DNA of 64,000 nucleotides from Pseudolactococcus raffinolactis NBRC 100932 (GCF_001591765.1 NZ_BCVN01000003.1:1-64000), one strand, 5' to 3'; shown: positions 16,181 to 26,158, counted from the stretch's first letter. Notes: generated from the sequence alone by a model not told the origin. Translations and numbers: made by a program.

Positions 16181-19055
16181 GTGGAGTTTATAGAAAGTGC
16201 AGTAAAAAAAAGCATTTCTTGATTATAAAATAGAGACATCACAGCTTCATCAACATAAATTAATTACAAATGATCAGAAAAATCATGTATTTGCTCAAAA
16301 TGCTTTACAAGATGAACTTGATATATGTACAGATTTTTTTATATCAGTTGCATTTGTTACGCAGTCTGGCTTATGTTTTTTGAAAACACATTTTGCTGAC
16401 TTGGCTAGGAAGGGCATACGTGGCCGATTAATGACGAGTAATTATCTAGGTTTTAATAATCCGGATGTTTTTCGTAGTTTACTAGAGATTGAAAATATTG
16501 ACGTTAGAATTGTTGAAAAAGAAGGTTTTCATGTTAAGGGTTATTTATTTGAACAAAATGGTTATCATTCTTTGATAATTGGCAGCTCTAATTTGACAGC
16601 AAATGCTTTAAAGAAAAATATTGAATGGAATGTTCGATTAACAAGTCTTGAAAACGGTGAAGTGTTACGTGAGTCAAAAAAAGAACTAGAAAGAATGTGG
16701 CATGAAGCCTTACCTTTAACTGAAAAGTGGGTGGAAAGGTATTCTAAAAATTGGCAATCATTGACTAGAGATAAACTTGTGACAGACGTACAGGATGAGA
16801 AAGCAATTTATTCAGTAGCTCGTCCCAATGTAATGCAAGAAAAAGCTCTAGAAAACTTGGCAAACTTGAGAAGTGAAGGTAAAAATAAGGGTCTAGTCAT
16901 TTCGGCTACTGGAACGGGAAAAACATATTTATCTGCTTTTGATGTTCAACAGGTGAACCCTTCAAAAATGCTTTTTATTGTTCATAGAGAACAAATTTTA
17001 AAATCTGCAATCAAAACTTTTAAGATGGTTATTGGAGGAGCGGATGAAGATTTCGGAATCTTATCTGGGAATTCAAAAGATATTACGGCTAAATATTTAT
17101 TCGCGACGGTTCAAACAATTTCAAAACCTCAAATACTTAATTTGTTTTCAAAAAATGATTTTGATTATATATTAATTGATGAAGTTCATAAAGCTGGTGC
17201 TGCCAGTTACCATAAAGTTATTGATTATTTTGATCCGAAATTTTTAATGGGAATGACAGCAACGCCTGAGCGAACAGATATCTTTAATATATTTGAATTA
17301 TTCGATTACAATATTGCTTATGAAATACGTCTTCAAGAAGCTTTGGAGGAAGACTTACTTTGTCCATTTCATTACTTTGGTGTTACTGACTATGAAAAAG
17401 ATGGTGTGATAATTGAAGAGACGACAAATTTTGAGAACTTGGTAGCGGAGGAACGTGTTAAATTTATCATCGAAAAAATCCAGTATTATGGTGTATCGCG
17501 TCATAAAATCAGAGGGTTAGTTTTTTGTTCAAGAAAAGAAGAAGCTAAAAAGCTTTCAGAAATATTCAACAATCGAGGGTTCTATACAGCCTTTCTTTCG
17601 GGAGAAGACTCTATCTCGAAAAGAGAAGAAGTAGTTGAAAGGCTAGAGAACGGTGAATTAGATTACATATTTACCGTTGATATCTTTAATGAGGGGATTG
17701 ATATCCCATCAGTTAATCAAATTATCATGTTAAGAAATACTCAATCAAGTATTATTTTTATTCAACAACTTGGTCGTGGTCTGCGCAAACATGGTTCAAA
17801 GGACTATGTAACAATAATTGATTTTATAGGTAATTATAAAAACAACTATATGATTCCTATGGCCTTATCAGGAGATATGAGTTACAATAAGGACTCGTTG
17901 AGAAAAGGTACTTTTGATACAAGTTATATAACTGGAATTTCATCGATTAACTTTGAAGCGATTGCTAAAGAACGAATTTATAAGGCAATTGATGACGTTA
18001 AACTAGATAGTATGAAGTCCATAAAAGATGCTTATGCAAAATTAAAAATTCGTTTAAATCGTGTTCCTATGTTAGTTGATTTTTTAGAACAAAAATCTAT
18101 TGATCCATATCTCATTGTCAGTGGAAAAGTTTCTAATATCAAGACGTACTATGATTTCTTATTGAAAAATGATGATGCTATAGGAAAAATTTCAGAACTA
18201 GAAAATAAATACTTGATGATTATTTCACGTGAGTTTTTAACAGGAGTTCGTAAACAAGATGTTCTCTTACTATCTGAAATGGTCAAAGGAAGAGAGTTTA
18301 ATAGAAAAGAAGTTAAAGTTTTATTCCAAAGTTACGGATTGGATGCACAAGAGAGGACAATTGATTCTGTTTTAAATACACTTAACTTAAACTTCTTTAC
18401 AGGACTACTTGCTGAAACTTATAGTGGGGGAGAAATAATTGAAGCTGGTCAAAATATACAATTATCAGTTGGTATGAAAAAAGCGCTTTTGAGAAATTCA
18501 TATTTTAAATTGTTGTTAGAAGATTTGTTATCTGCGAGCTTTATTAAAAGTGAAAGCTATGATAAAAGTAGAGTTTTCACTTTGTATAAAAAGTATCGTA
18601 GAAGAGATGTAATTCGACTTTTGAATTGGGACAAACAGCAAATTGATCAAAATATTGGTGGTTACATACGAAAAGATGATGAGTTTGCTATTTTCATTAC
18701 TTTGAAGAAAGGAGCAGAATTCAGTGGTGCTATGATGGCGTATGAAGATGAACTTCTCTCTCCAAATTTATTGAAGTGGTATACCAAGGCACCTAGGACT
18801 ATGAGTTCTCCAGAAGTAAAAGCAATTTTAGATTACTATATATCTGGGTTAAATATGCATATTTTTGTTAAAAAGTCTGATGATGAAGGAACTGACTTTT
18901 ACTATCTTGGGAAAGTCGAGCCACAGTTGAATTCTATTGAAGAGTTTCATAAACCGACAAATGATGGCAAAACTAAATCAGTTGTTGAAATGCACCTTAA
19001 ATTTCTAGAAGCTGTTGATTATAAATTGTATAGGTATTTGACAAACATCGAATAA
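16181..19055 (+). CDS. PLD nuclease-SF2 helicase-DUF3427 protein, frameshifted in an A8 tract
   Basis: The domains are an N-terminal phospholipase D-like nuclease (HVKGYLF ... IIGSSNLT, about residues 117-137), an SF2 helicase with Walker A GTGKT (about 244), DEVH (about 333), TAT (about 359) and QLGRGLRK (about 530), and a C-terminal DUF3427-like region. The start is GTG 16181 with AGGAAGG before it. The first frame stops after 13 codons at 16220; the main frame is open from 16206 onward and restores the expected N-terminus if the A8 run at 16204-16211 is read as A7. The uninterrupted protein would have 957 residues. The shift could be a real mutation, a sequencing error or slippage-based switching. 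Helicases of this make-up are suspected phage-defence proteins. Confidence 0.8.
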
Positions 19056-19103
19056 TTAAAAATAGTTCTACTGTTTTCTTTAAGTTATATTTTTTTATTT
19101 CAC

Positions 19104-19183
19104 TTATAAGTCGATTTTAGTCTGATTTTCCATAAAATTTAATTTACAAGTTGATTTTAGTCGTAATTTTCCTAAAATTTAAT
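19104..19183. repeat. Tandem pair of 40-bp repeats after the helicase gene
   Basis: Two adjacent 40-bp units, 19104-19143 and 19144-19183, share TTAYAAGTYGATTTTAGTC at one end and AAAATTTAAT at the other, differing at about eight positions. A partial third unit may start at 19184. They lie at the right edge of the AT-rich insert. Confidence 0.65.
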
Positions 19184-19208
19184 CTACAAATGAAATTCAA
19201 ACCAAAAT

Positions 19209-19238
19209 AAAAAAGCACGTCATAAACAAATGCTTTTT
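19209..19238. terminator. Bidirectional terminator between helicase and menA
   Basis: AAAAAGCA and TGCTTTTT pair around a 14-nt loop between two convergent genes, with a T-run on each strand. It can stop transcription from both sides. Confidence 0.65.
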
Positions 19239-19250
19239 AGAAATTAAGAA

Positions 19251-20192
19251 TTATCCCCAAATCAATCCCAAGGCAATCGTAATCGCCAGAGCCCCATTAT
19301 AAATCATCAAATTTTGAACAGACAGGATGAAAGTTTCTCTTTTATCCTGTTTTTTCAGGAATTTGTTGACATTTCGGATGATCAAAGGCGAGACCAAACT
19401 CATGAGCAGCGTTGTCTTCGGTAGCACACCAGTAATCACACCTACTAGAACAACGAAACAAGCCAAACCATACATACTCACAAACAGCCTCAAAGCATGA
19501 TGAACACCAATAAAATGCGGCAGAGTCAAACGCCCATTTTTTTCATCTTGCGCCAAATCGCAAATGTTATCTGCCAGCATGACGTTGAAATTCATACAGA
19601 AGCACATCATCCCCACCAGGCCAATGGGTATGAGCGTCGCGAAATCGATGTTAAAAGTCAGCAACCATTGATGAAAAGAGGCTGTGAAGAAATTAGCGTC
19701 GAATGCGTTGACGTAGATGCCGAAGAAGAAGCCACAAAGTCCTTCAGCAAAACCGGCGAGCACCTCGCCCAACGGAAATCGGGAGAAGGCAAAGGGACCG
19801 AAGGTGTAGAAAATAGCGATGATAAAACAAAGCGCACCAATCGGTAAAATCGCAATGTTAGTCGTTAAGACGACACCGATCCCGACGATGAGGTCAATGG
19901 CAAGCAACGCCAAACAAATTTTGAGCGCCAAGCTAGGGGCGATATTGCGCGTTGACAGGATGTTTTCGTGGGTTTTGTAGTCTGGATCAAGCGCTTTTTT
20001 GTAATCCATCAGATTATTCCAAGCACTGACAAAGAGATTGATCGCGATAAGGCCGATAAAAAATAAAAGTGTTGGCAAAAAATGAAAGCTACCAAAGGTA
20101 TAAAGCGCGAAAATCACACCGGCAATCGGCGATAATAGTGCGGCGGGTAAGGTCTGAATGCGCGTGAAATTCAGAAAAGTTTTGAAGGTCAT
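19251..20192 (-). CDS. menA: UbiA-family prenyltransferase, probably 1,4-dihydroxy-2-naphthoate polyprenyltransferase
   Basis: An integral membrane prenyltransferase that joins an isoprenoid chain to a quinone head group. Both aspartate motifs are visible: NNLMDYKKALDPD at residues 59-71 and ADNICDLAQDEKNGR at about 207-221, the second in a form typical of MenA. About eight or nine hydrophobic helices span the 313 residues. The ATG at 20192 has an AGAGG ribosome site five bases before it; an upstream ATG at 20216 has none. No other men genes are present here. Lactococci make menaquinones for respiration with haem, which fits, but the acceptor is inferred. Confidence 0.8.
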   Translation of the reverse strand: MTFKTFLNFTRIQTLPAALLSPIAGVIFALYTFGSFHFLPTLLFFIGLIAINLFVSAWNNLMDYKKALDPDYKTHENILSTRNIAPSLALKICLALLAIDLIVGIGVVLTTNIAILPIGALCFIIAIFYTFGPFAFSRFPLGEVLAGFAEGLCGFFFGIYVNAFDANFFTASFHQWLLTFNIDFATLIPIGLVGMMCFCMNFNVMLADNICDLAQDEKNGRLTLPHFIGVHHALRLFVSMYGLACFVVLVGVITGVLPKTTLLMSLVSPLIIRNVNKFLKKQDKRETFILSVQNLMIYNGALAITIALGLIWG

Positions 20193-20243
20193 TGTTACCT
20201 CTATCCTAAAAGACAAAATTTTCTAAAAATTATGTCTGTTTTG

Positions 20244-20270
20244 TGATATAATATTACTAACTATTATATC
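20244..20270. promoter_or_regulatory. Divergent extended -10 promoters in an inverted repeat
   Basis: GATATAATA (20245-20253) and TATTATATC (20262-20270) are perfect inverted arms eight bases apart. Each strand reads TGATATAAT, an extended -10 element, so menA (minus) and the ACT-domain gene (plus) may initiate from overlapping start regions. Confidence 0.55.
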
Positions 20271-20411
20271 AAAAAATAGATAGGAACTGAGTTTCGACTA
20301 CCTGAATCCTAGGAAAACAGCTGATTTGCTTGCAAGAACTCTATGAGTTTTGGCCGATCTGTCGTTTCTGGCTTCAAAATAGTCGCCTCAATAGCTTAAA
20401 AGGAGAATCTA

Positions 20412-20678
20412 ATGCGCGCAATTGTGACAGTTATCGGAAAAGACAAAACAGGTATCGTAGCTGGGGTATCAACACGTTTAACAGAACTTGATGTGAACAT
20501 CGTCGACATTTCACAAACGATCATGGATGGCTTTTTTACCATGAACATGGTGGTTGAAATTGAAGCAACGGAAGCATTCCCTGAAGTTAAGTCAAATCTT
20601 GAAGCCCTAGGTGAAAGCTTGAAAGTTGACATTAAAATCATGAATGAAGCTATTTTTGAGGCCATGCACCAACTTTAA
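20412..20678 (+). CDS. ACT-domain protein (UPF0237)
   Basis: An 88-residue single ACT domain (MRAIVTVIGKDKTGIVAGVS...), the fold that binds amino acids or similar ligands. It has a clear AGGAGA ribosome site. Across streptococci and lactococci such a gene regularly precedes a DUF711/UPF0210 gene, exactly as here, so the two proteins probably act together. The ligand and function are unknown. A 139-bp hairpin-rich gap separates it from the partner gene. Confidence 0.88.
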   Translation: MRAIVTVIGKDKTGIVAGVSTRLTELDVNIVDISQTIMDGFFTMNMVVEIEATEAFPEVKSNLEALGESLKVDIKIMNEAIFEAMHQL

Positions 20679-20738
20679 TTTTTAGTCGTATGAGACGATT
20701 GAAATCACAGAAAGACTATGAGCGGACGTAGTTCGCGA

Positions 20739-20800
20739 ATGACCTCGCTTGGACGGAGCGCAAGCGCAGGTCAAGTTTTAAGATTTCACAAAGTGAAATC
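20739..20800 (+). other. Two hairpins between the ACT and DUF711 genes
   Basis: TGACCTCGCTTG and CAAGCGCAGGTCA pair across a 9-nt loop, and GATTTCACAAAGTGAAATC (20782-20800) forms a perfect 8-bp stem. Neither has a T-tract. The second is a few bases upstream of the ribosome site of the DUF711 gene and could affect its translation or mRNA stability. Confidence 0.5.
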
Positions 20801-20817
20801 GCAGAAAGGTTAATGAA

Positions 20818-22155
20818 GTGAAACAAAATCAAATTCTTGAAACAATTCGCATGATCGAAGAAGAAAATCTCGATATCCGGACGATTACAATGGGGATTTC
20901 CCTTTTGGATTGTATTGACAGTGATATTGATCGTGCCTGTGAAAAGATTTATCAAAAGATTACTACTAAGGCAAAAGATCTTGTGAAAATTGGTGATGAG
21001 ATTGGTGATGAACTCGGTATTCCGATTATCAATAAACGGGTCAGCGTGACACCAATCGCTATTATCGGTGCGGCAACTGATGCGACTGATTACACACCGT
21101 TTGCCCTAGCACTTGACCGTGCAGCAAAAGAAATCGGCATTGACTTCATCGGTGGTTTCACAGCACTCGCCCAAAAAGGCTACCAAAAAGGTGATAAGAT
21201 CCTCATTGATTCTTTACCCAAAGCGCTTGCGGCAACTGACTATGTTTGTAGCTCAGTCAATGTTGGGTCAACTAAAACAGGGATTAACATGGATGCTGTC
21301 CGAGATATCGGGGAAATCATTGTCGAAGCTGCTAAATTAGATGACATGAGCTGTGCTAAACTTGTTGTCTTTGCCAATGCCGTTGAGGACAATCCTTTTA
21401 TGGCTGGTGCTTTCCATGGTGTTGGTGAAGCTGATGTTGTGATCAACGTTGGTGTTTCAGGACCTGGTGTCGTGAAACGTGCCCTTGAAAAAGTTCGCGG
21501 AGAATCATTTGACGTTGTCGCTGAAGTGGTTAAGAAAACGGCTTTCAAAGTTACACGCATGGGACAACTTGTCGGTAAAATGGCGTCAGAGCGCCTAGGT
21601 GTCGAGTTTGGGATTGTTGATTTATCGCTTGCCCCAACACCAGCCATTGGTGATTCTGTCGCACGTATCTTAGAAGAAATGGGTCTCGAAATGGTCGGAA
21701 CTCATGGCACAACAGCAGCCCTCGCACTTTTGAATGACCAAGTCAAAAAAGGTGGCGTCATGGCCTGTAACCAAGTCGGCGGACTTTCAGGTGCTTTCAT
21801 TCCAGTTTCTGAAGATGAAGGCATGATCGCAGCGGTTAATGCTGGCGTGCTCAATCTTGAAAAACTTGAAGCCATGACCGCCATTTGTAGTGTCGGACTA
21901 GACATGATTGCCGTACCAGGCGATACACCTGCTAGCACGATTTCAGCTATGATTGCGGATGAAGCTGCGATTGGCGTGATTAATATGAAGACAACTGCTG
22001 TTCGGGTGATTCCTAAAGGTAAGGTTGGCGAACAAATTGAATTCGGTGGACTACTTGGGACAGCGCCTGTCATGCCAGTTCACAAAGAATCATCTGCAGC
22101 ATTTATCGCACGTGGCGGTCATATCCCAGCGCCAATTCATAGTTTTAAAAACTAA
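20818..22155 (+). CDS. DUF711/UPF0210 (PFL-like) protein
   Basis: A 445-residue protein starting with GTG behind AGAAAGG. It matches the conserved DUF711 family recalled beside ACT-domain genes in streptococci: [24 protein letters not shown] at the start, then [15 protein letters not shown] and the C-terminal [10 protein letters not shown]. The fold is related to pyruvate formate-lyase-like glycyl enzymes by name only; no glycyl-radical motif is visible. The biochemical role is unknown. Confidence 0.85.
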   Translation: MKQNQILETIRMIEEENLDIRTITMGISLLDCIDSDIDRACEKIYQKITTKAKDLVKIGDEIGDELGIPIINKRVSVTPIAIIGAATDATDYTPFALALDRAAKEIGIDFIGGFTALAQKGYQKGDKILIDSLPKALAATDYVCSSVNVGSTKTGINMDAVRDIGEIIVEAAKLDDMSCAKLVVFANAVEDNPFMAGAFHGVGEADVVINVGVSGPGVVKRALEKVRGESFDVVAEVVKKTAFKVTRMGQLVGKMASERLGVEFGIVDLSLAPTPAIGDSVARILEEMGLEMVGTHGTTAALALLNDQVKKGGVMACNQVGGLSGAFIPVSEDEGMIAAVNAGVLNLEKLEAMTAICSVGLDMIAVPGDTPASTISAMIADEAAIGVINMKTTAVRVIPKGKVGEQIEFGGLLGTAPVMPVHKESSAAFIARGGHIPAPIHSFKN

Positions 22156-22209
22156 AGACGGTTACCTTGTATTAGGTTATTCTGATCTATCAAGCTTAAA
22201 ACTGCAACT

Positions 22210-22248
22210 GCAGTTCTTTAATAAAAGTGGAGAAATCTGCTTTTTTTT
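22210..22248 (+). terminator. Terminator after the DUF711 gene
   Basis: GCAGTTCTTT and AGAAATCTGC pair imperfectly and eight T follow. It closes the ACT-DUF711 unit. Confidence 0.65.
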
Positions 22249-22413
22249 GTTAAAATGAGTATAAATGATGTTGATGAGCGCTTACATTTTTTAGAATATC
22301 CGTGCTAGAGTTCATAATCAACACTCAGACTGTCGTTGTGGCGTGTGACTTTGAAGCAACGACTCAGCTAGACCTAACTGATCAAAAAACGTTTTTGAAA
22401 ATGGAGTAGACAT

Positions 22414-23103
22414 ATGGTAAATATCTATTTAGTCAGACATGGCAAGACCATGTTTAATACAATCGGCCGTGCCCAAGGCTGGTCAGATACCCCCTTGACA
22501 CGTGATGGAGAAATCGGCATTACTGAGCTTGGCTTAGGTTTTGCAGCAAAGAATATCAAATTTGATTATGCTTTTTCATCAGATAGCGGTCGCACGATTC
22601 AGACGATAAACTTCATTTTGAAGTATTCCGAAAACGAAGGCATCCCTTATGAAATGGACAAGCGCATTCGGGAATGGTGCTTTGGTAGCCTCGATGGTGG
22701 GTATGACGGTGAACTTTTTGACGGCGTTTTACCAAGAACCGATGCTTATAAGGGCAAAAGTGCCGAAGAATTGACCTATGAAGACATCGCCAAAGGCCTC
22801 CTCGAAGTCGATACAGCAGGTTGGGCGGAGCCTTGGGAAGTACTCAGTAAACGTATTCTCGACGGCTTCTTTGACGCTGCTAAAAAGGCCGAGGCCAATG
22901 GTGCAGAAAATATCGTCATCGTCAGCCACGGTATGACGATTGCGACCTTTATCAAACTCCTCGATAGTCGTCGTCCGAAATTTCAAGGGTTAGATAATGG
23001 ATCAGTGACACACTTAACCTACTCAGATGGTAATTTTTCAATCGGTGAAATTGGGGATATGAGCTACCGAGAATTAGGACGGGAGATTTTAAATGCAGAA
23101 TGA
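22414..23103 (+). CDS. Histidine phosphatase (phosphoglycerate mutase-like)
   Basis: A 229-residue histidine phosphatase. The phospho-acceptor motif is LVRHGKT (residues 6-12), the acid REWCFGS lies at about 86, and the second histidine is in IVSHGMT at about 170. Many enzymes of this length and form dephosphorylate sugars or nucleotides rather than acting as glycolytic mutases. Its last 11 bases overlap the start of the carboxypeptidase gene, so the two are co-translated. The substrate is unknown. Confidence 0.85.
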   Translation: MVNIYLVRHGKTMFNTIGRAQGWSDTPLTRDGEIGITELGLGFAAKNIKFDYAFSSDSGRTIQTINFILKYSENEGIPYEMDKRIREWCFGSLDGGYDGELFDGVLPRTDAYKGKSAEELTYEDIAKGLLEVDTAGWAEPWEVLSKRILDGFFDAAKKAEANGAENIVIVSHGMTIATFIKLLDSRRPKFQGLDNGSVTHLTYSDGNFSIGEIGDMSYRELGREILNAE

Positions 23104-23893
23104 ACACTATCATAGAAGAAGACCACGTAAAAAGCCACGTTATGACCGCCTAATTGGTGTAGCTGTAGTGCTAGTTTTAGCCATTTGTGCGCTTGTCTTT
23201 TTAGTTCATACCCTACTTAAAAAAGATACAGCGACACCAACTAAATCTGCAACGACTAGTCAGTCTCAAAAATCGTCAGCTAAGCCTAAAGCATCAACAA
23301 CAGAAGCTAAAAAAGATAAAAATCTACCTGATAGCAAATCGACAGATTGGGACCTTGTCTTGGTTAATCGTGATCACCCTAAAGATGAAATGAGCCCTGA
23401 TGTCGTACAGATTGATAATATCTGGGTTGATGCACGAATTTCAGATGCCACAGAAAAATTTTTGGCAGCAGCACAAGCGATCAATCCTGCTGAACATCTG
23501 ATTTCAGGCTATCGTAGTGTTGCTTATCAAACGACACTCTATGAGCAATACGTTGCGCAAGAAATGGCAGCTGACCCTTCACTTGATCGTGAAGCAGCAG
23601 AGAAGAAAGTACAAACTTATTCGCAACCACCGACAAAGTCTGAACATCAGACAGGTTTAGCGATTGATTTATCTGATGTTGATAGTTTAAACGAGTCAAC
23701 GACTGCTGAACAGGTTGCTGCTATAGCACCTGAATATGGTTTTGTTCTACGCTTCCCTCAAGGTGGTATCACAAGCACTGGTGTCGATTACGAAGACTGG
23801 CATTTTCGCTACGTCGGTGTTGCCAACGCTAAATATATGACAGAGCATCATTTGACTTTGGAAGACTATATCAAGTTACTAGATAAAAAATGA
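23093..23893 (+). CDS. Membrane-anchored VanY-type D,D/L,D-carboxypeptidase
   Basis: A 266-residue protein with a basic N-terminus, one membrane anchor (about residues 20-42), a Ser/Thr/Lys-rich spacer (45-80) and a VanY/LAS metallopeptidase domain. The zinc ligands are His185 and Asp192 in SEHQTGLAID and His237 in DWHFRYVG. It resembles streptococcal LdcB/DacB, which trims the tetrapeptide stem of peptidoglycan outside the membrane. It overlaps the upstream phosphatase by 11 bp. D,D versus L,D specificity cannot be settled from sequence. Confidence 0.85.
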   Translation: MQNEHYHRRRPRKKPRYDRLIGVAVVLVLAICALVFLVHTLLKKDTATPTKSATTSQSQKSSAKPKASTTEAKKDKNLPDSKSTDWDLVLVNRDHPKDEMSPDVVQIDNIWVDARISDATEKFLAAAQAINPAEHLISGYRSVAYQTTLYEQYVAQEMAADPSLDREAAEKKVQTYSQPPTKSEHQTGLAIDLSDVDSLNESTTAEQVAAIAPEYGFVLRFPQGGITSTGVDYEDWHFRYVGVANAKYMTEHHLTLEDYIKLLDKK

Positions 23894-23979
23894 TCCAATT
23901 TCATGATAATGTCACCTGAAAATTATGGTAGAATGGTATTATCTAATGTCAATTTAAAGGTATAGGAGTGCAGGTCCCC

Positions 23980-24390
23980 ATGTTTTCAGGAAAATCATCA
24001 TCATTTGTCATTTTATCTAGTATTGGTTTATTGATTTATTCAGCTTGGCAGATGATTAATAACATCTTACCCAATTTACAAATATTTAAGATTGTCTATG
24101 ACACCTTTCTTAAAGCAGTTGATGCTTTCAAGTTACAGTCAAAAGCTTCGATGACCAATGTTCAGTTTTTGATCTATGTGGTCTTGCTTGTTGCCTTTAT
24201 CTTCTTGTTGACTAAATTTTGGAAGTTTGCCATTTATGCGCTTCTCTTCTTTGTCTTTATCTTGGTTTGTAATTTTGCTTACTATGCCTGGTCAAATGGT
24301 GCAACATCAGCAGAGTGGTTCACCTTTATCGTGATGGCAGTCAGCTTTGTCAATGTTTTTCTGACTTCTAAGACAAATGGTCTCATCTAA
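23980..24390 (+). CDS. Small four-helix membrane protein of unknown function
   Basis: Hydrophobic stretches at about residues 8-30, 55-75, 77-95 and 105-125 suggest four membrane spans in a 136-residue protein. I recognise no domain. ATG 23980 is used; a GTG at 23968 in frame directly abuts the AGGAG, so it is less likely. An extended -10-like TGGTAGAAT lies upstream at 23929-23937. It ends just before the first CIRCE hairpin, which may terminate it. Confidence 0.6.
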   Translation: MFSGKSSSFVILSSIGLLIYSAWQMINNILPNLQIFKIVYDTFLKAVDAFKLQSKASMTNVQFLIYVVLLVAFIFLLTKFWKFAIYALLFFVFILVCNFAYYAWSNGATSAEWFTFIVMAVSFVNVFLTSKTNGLI

Positions 24391-24422
24391 ATATTAGCTT
24401 TAAAAAAATGCGTATTTCAAAA

Positions 24423-24449
24423 TTAGCACTCGATGCAAAAGAGTGCTAA
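24423..24449 (+). promoter_or_regulatory. CIRCE element 1 (HrcA operator, also terminator-like)
   Basis: TTAGCACTC-N9-GAGTGCTAA is a perfect CIRCE and is followed by seven T, so the same hairpin can terminate the upstream gene. It lies just before the -35 of the heat-shock operon. Confidence 0.92.
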
Positions 24450-24467
24450 TTTTTTTGTGTTTTTTCC

Positions 24468-24496
24468 TTGACAATGAAACAAGAGAATTATATAAT
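24468..24496 (+). promoter_or_regulatory. Sigma-70 promoter of hrcA-grpE-dnaK
   Basis: TTGACA at 24468-24473, 17 bp and TATAAT at 24491-24496 form a consensus promoter. It sits between two CIRCE elements, so HrcA can repress it from both sides. Confidence 0.92.
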
Positions 24497-24507
24497 TAAA
24501 GATGTAG

Positions 24508-24534
24508 TTAGCACTTGATAACTACGAGTGCTAA
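24508..24534 (+). promoter_or_regulatory. CIRCE element 2 (HrcA operator)
   Basis: TTAGCACTT-N9-GAGTGCTAA has a single change from the perfect inverted repeat. It lies in the transcript leader, directly upstream of the hrcA ribosome site. Confidence 0.92.
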
Positions 24535-24550
24535 AAAAGAGGTGTTCAAC

Positions 24551-25600
24551 ATGATTACAAAACGCCAACAACAAATTTTAAATCTGATCATATCGCTTTA
24601 TACACAAACTCATAAAGCGGTCGGATCAAAAGCTTTGATGACGTCGATTAGTGCCTCTAGTGCCACCATCAGAAATGATATGAAGACGCTAGAAACGCTT
24701 GGTTTCATCCAAAAAGAGCACACTTCATCTGGCCGAGTGCCAAGTGTGACAGGTTATAAATACTTCGTTGAAAACTTCTTAAAGCCTGGTAAACTAGACA
24801 ATAATGACGTTTACCAAGTCATGAAACGTTTCGACGGTGAGTTTTATAAACTAGATGTGCTTTATCAGCAGGCTGCCCAAATCTTGTCAGATATGACAGG
24901 TTTCTCAGCCTTCATCTTAAATGTCTCGCTTAAAAATCAGATCCTATCTAAATTTGATATCGTCCAGCTCGATAGTCACTCAGCTATGGCTGTGATGACG
25001 CTTGATACTGGTTTGGTCAAAACGATGCAGTTTTCACTGCCAAGGTCAATGACCTTAGACGATTTGACAACCTTCAAATTTATTTCTGATGAACGGCTAG
25101 TTGGCAAGCGAATTTTGGACATCCACTATTCCTTATTGACCGAGATTCCGCAGGTCGCACAGAAATATTTTGTTATGACTACAGATGTCTTGCAACTGTT
25201 TGATTATGTCTTTTCAGACTTGTTCAAGGAAAACTTGATTTCTGCAGGTCGACAAAACTTATTAGAGTATTCGGATGATGTTGTCTCACTCTACAAGATT
25301 TTGATGGACGATGAGGCGATTATTCATGAGATTCGTGATACAGTATCTGATGATGAAATCAGAAGTGTCAAATTTGATTCAAGTTTGACAGAGAATCATC
25401 AGATTTCAAAAAACATCACCCTCATGACGCAACAGTTTGTTGTGCCGTATCGAGGTCTAGGTACTTTAGCGCTAATGGGTCCTGTAGATTTAGACTATCA
25501 AAAAGTCGTCTCTACCATGGACCTTGTGGCCAAGATTTTAACCATGAAACTGAGTGATTACTATCGTTATCTCGACGGTAATCATTACGAAGTGATATAA
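24551..25600 (+). CDS. hrcA: Heat-inducible transcription repressor HrcA
   Basis: A 349-residue repressor of class I heat-shock genes. It has an N-terminal winged helix (TKRQQQILNLIISLYTQTHKAVGSKAL, then SSATIRNDMKTLETLGFIQKEHTSSGRVPS) and a C-terminal GAF-like domain ending in LTMKLSDYYRYL. The ATG at 24551 has a GAGG ribosome site. A longer frame from 24515 would start within the second CIRCE and is unlikely. HrcA needs GroEL to fold, which ties repression to chaperone load. It heads the operon and is controlled by its own two CIRCE sites. Confidence 0.95.
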   Translation: MITKRQQQILNLIISLYTQTHKAVGSKALMTSISASSATIRNDMKTLETLGFIQKEHTSSGRVPSVTGYKYFVENFLKPGKLDNNDVYQVMKRFDGEFYKLDVLYQQAAQILSDMTGFSAFILNVSLKNQILSKFDIVQLDSHSAMAVMTLDTGLVKTMQFSLPRSMTLDDLTTFKFISDERLVGKRILDIHYSLLTEIPQVAQKYFVMTTDVLQLFDYVFSDLFKENLISAGRQNLLEYSDDVVSLYKILMDDEAIIHEIRDTVSDDEIRSVKFDSSLTENHQISKNITLMTQQFVVPYRGLGTLALMGPVDLDYQKVVSTMDLVAKILTMKLSDYYRYLDGNHYEVI

Positions 25601-25624
25601 CATAAATAACAAAAAGGAGATGCA

Positions 25625-26158
25625 ATGTCTAAGAAAAAGCATAAGGAAGACATCGAAAAAGAATTAGCTGAGGAAGTTGAAAACGAAGCGGTTTTGGAAG
25701 AAATTGTAGATGACGAAATCGATGAGTTAGCAGTACTTCAAGCTAAGCTAGACGAGATGGAAAATAAATATCTCAAGGCTCATGCGGAGATGCAAAACAA
25801 TCAGCGTCGTGCCAATGAAGAGCGTCAAACGATTTTGAAATATCGCTCACAAGACTTAGCGCGTAAAATCTTACCAAGTTTGGATAACCTTGAGCGTGCG
25901 CTTGCAGTTGAAGGGTTGACAGATGATGTCAAAAAAGGCTTGGAGATGACGCAGGAAAGTTTGCTCAACGCCCTTAAAGAAGAAGGGGTTGTTGAAGTAT
26001 CAACAGAAGGCGAATTTGATCCTAACTTCCACATGTCAGTTCAAACTGCACCAGCAGACGATGAACATCCAGCTGATACCATTGCTCAAGTCCTCCAAAA
26101 AGGTTACCAACTTCACGAACGCAACCTACGCCCTGCAATGGTTGTGGTTTATCAATAA
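25625..26158 (+). CDS. grpE: Nucleotide exchange factor GrpE
   Basis: A 177-residue cochaperone that releases ADP from DnaK. An acidic N-terminus (about 1-45) leads into a long coiled coil and then the beta-rich head ([23 protein letters not shown]... [18 protein letters not shown]). It begins 24 bp after hrcA with an AAGGAG ribosome site. A 191-bp gap with hairpins follows before dnaK, unusual for such tightly linked genes. Confidence 0.95.
   Translation: MSKKKHKEDIEKELAEEVENEAVLEEIVDDEIDELAVLQAKLDEMENKYLKAHAEMQNNQRRANEERQTILKYRSQDLARKILPSLDNLERALAVEGLTDDVKKGLEMTQESLLNALKEEGVVEVSTEGEFDPNFHMSVQTAPADDEHPADTIAQVLQKGYQLHERNLRPAMVVVYQ

Noticed and set aside
20739-20772. Hairpin considered as a tRNA
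   Set aside because: It lacks the cloverleaf, the T-loop GTTCRANYC pattern at the right place and an acceptor stem.
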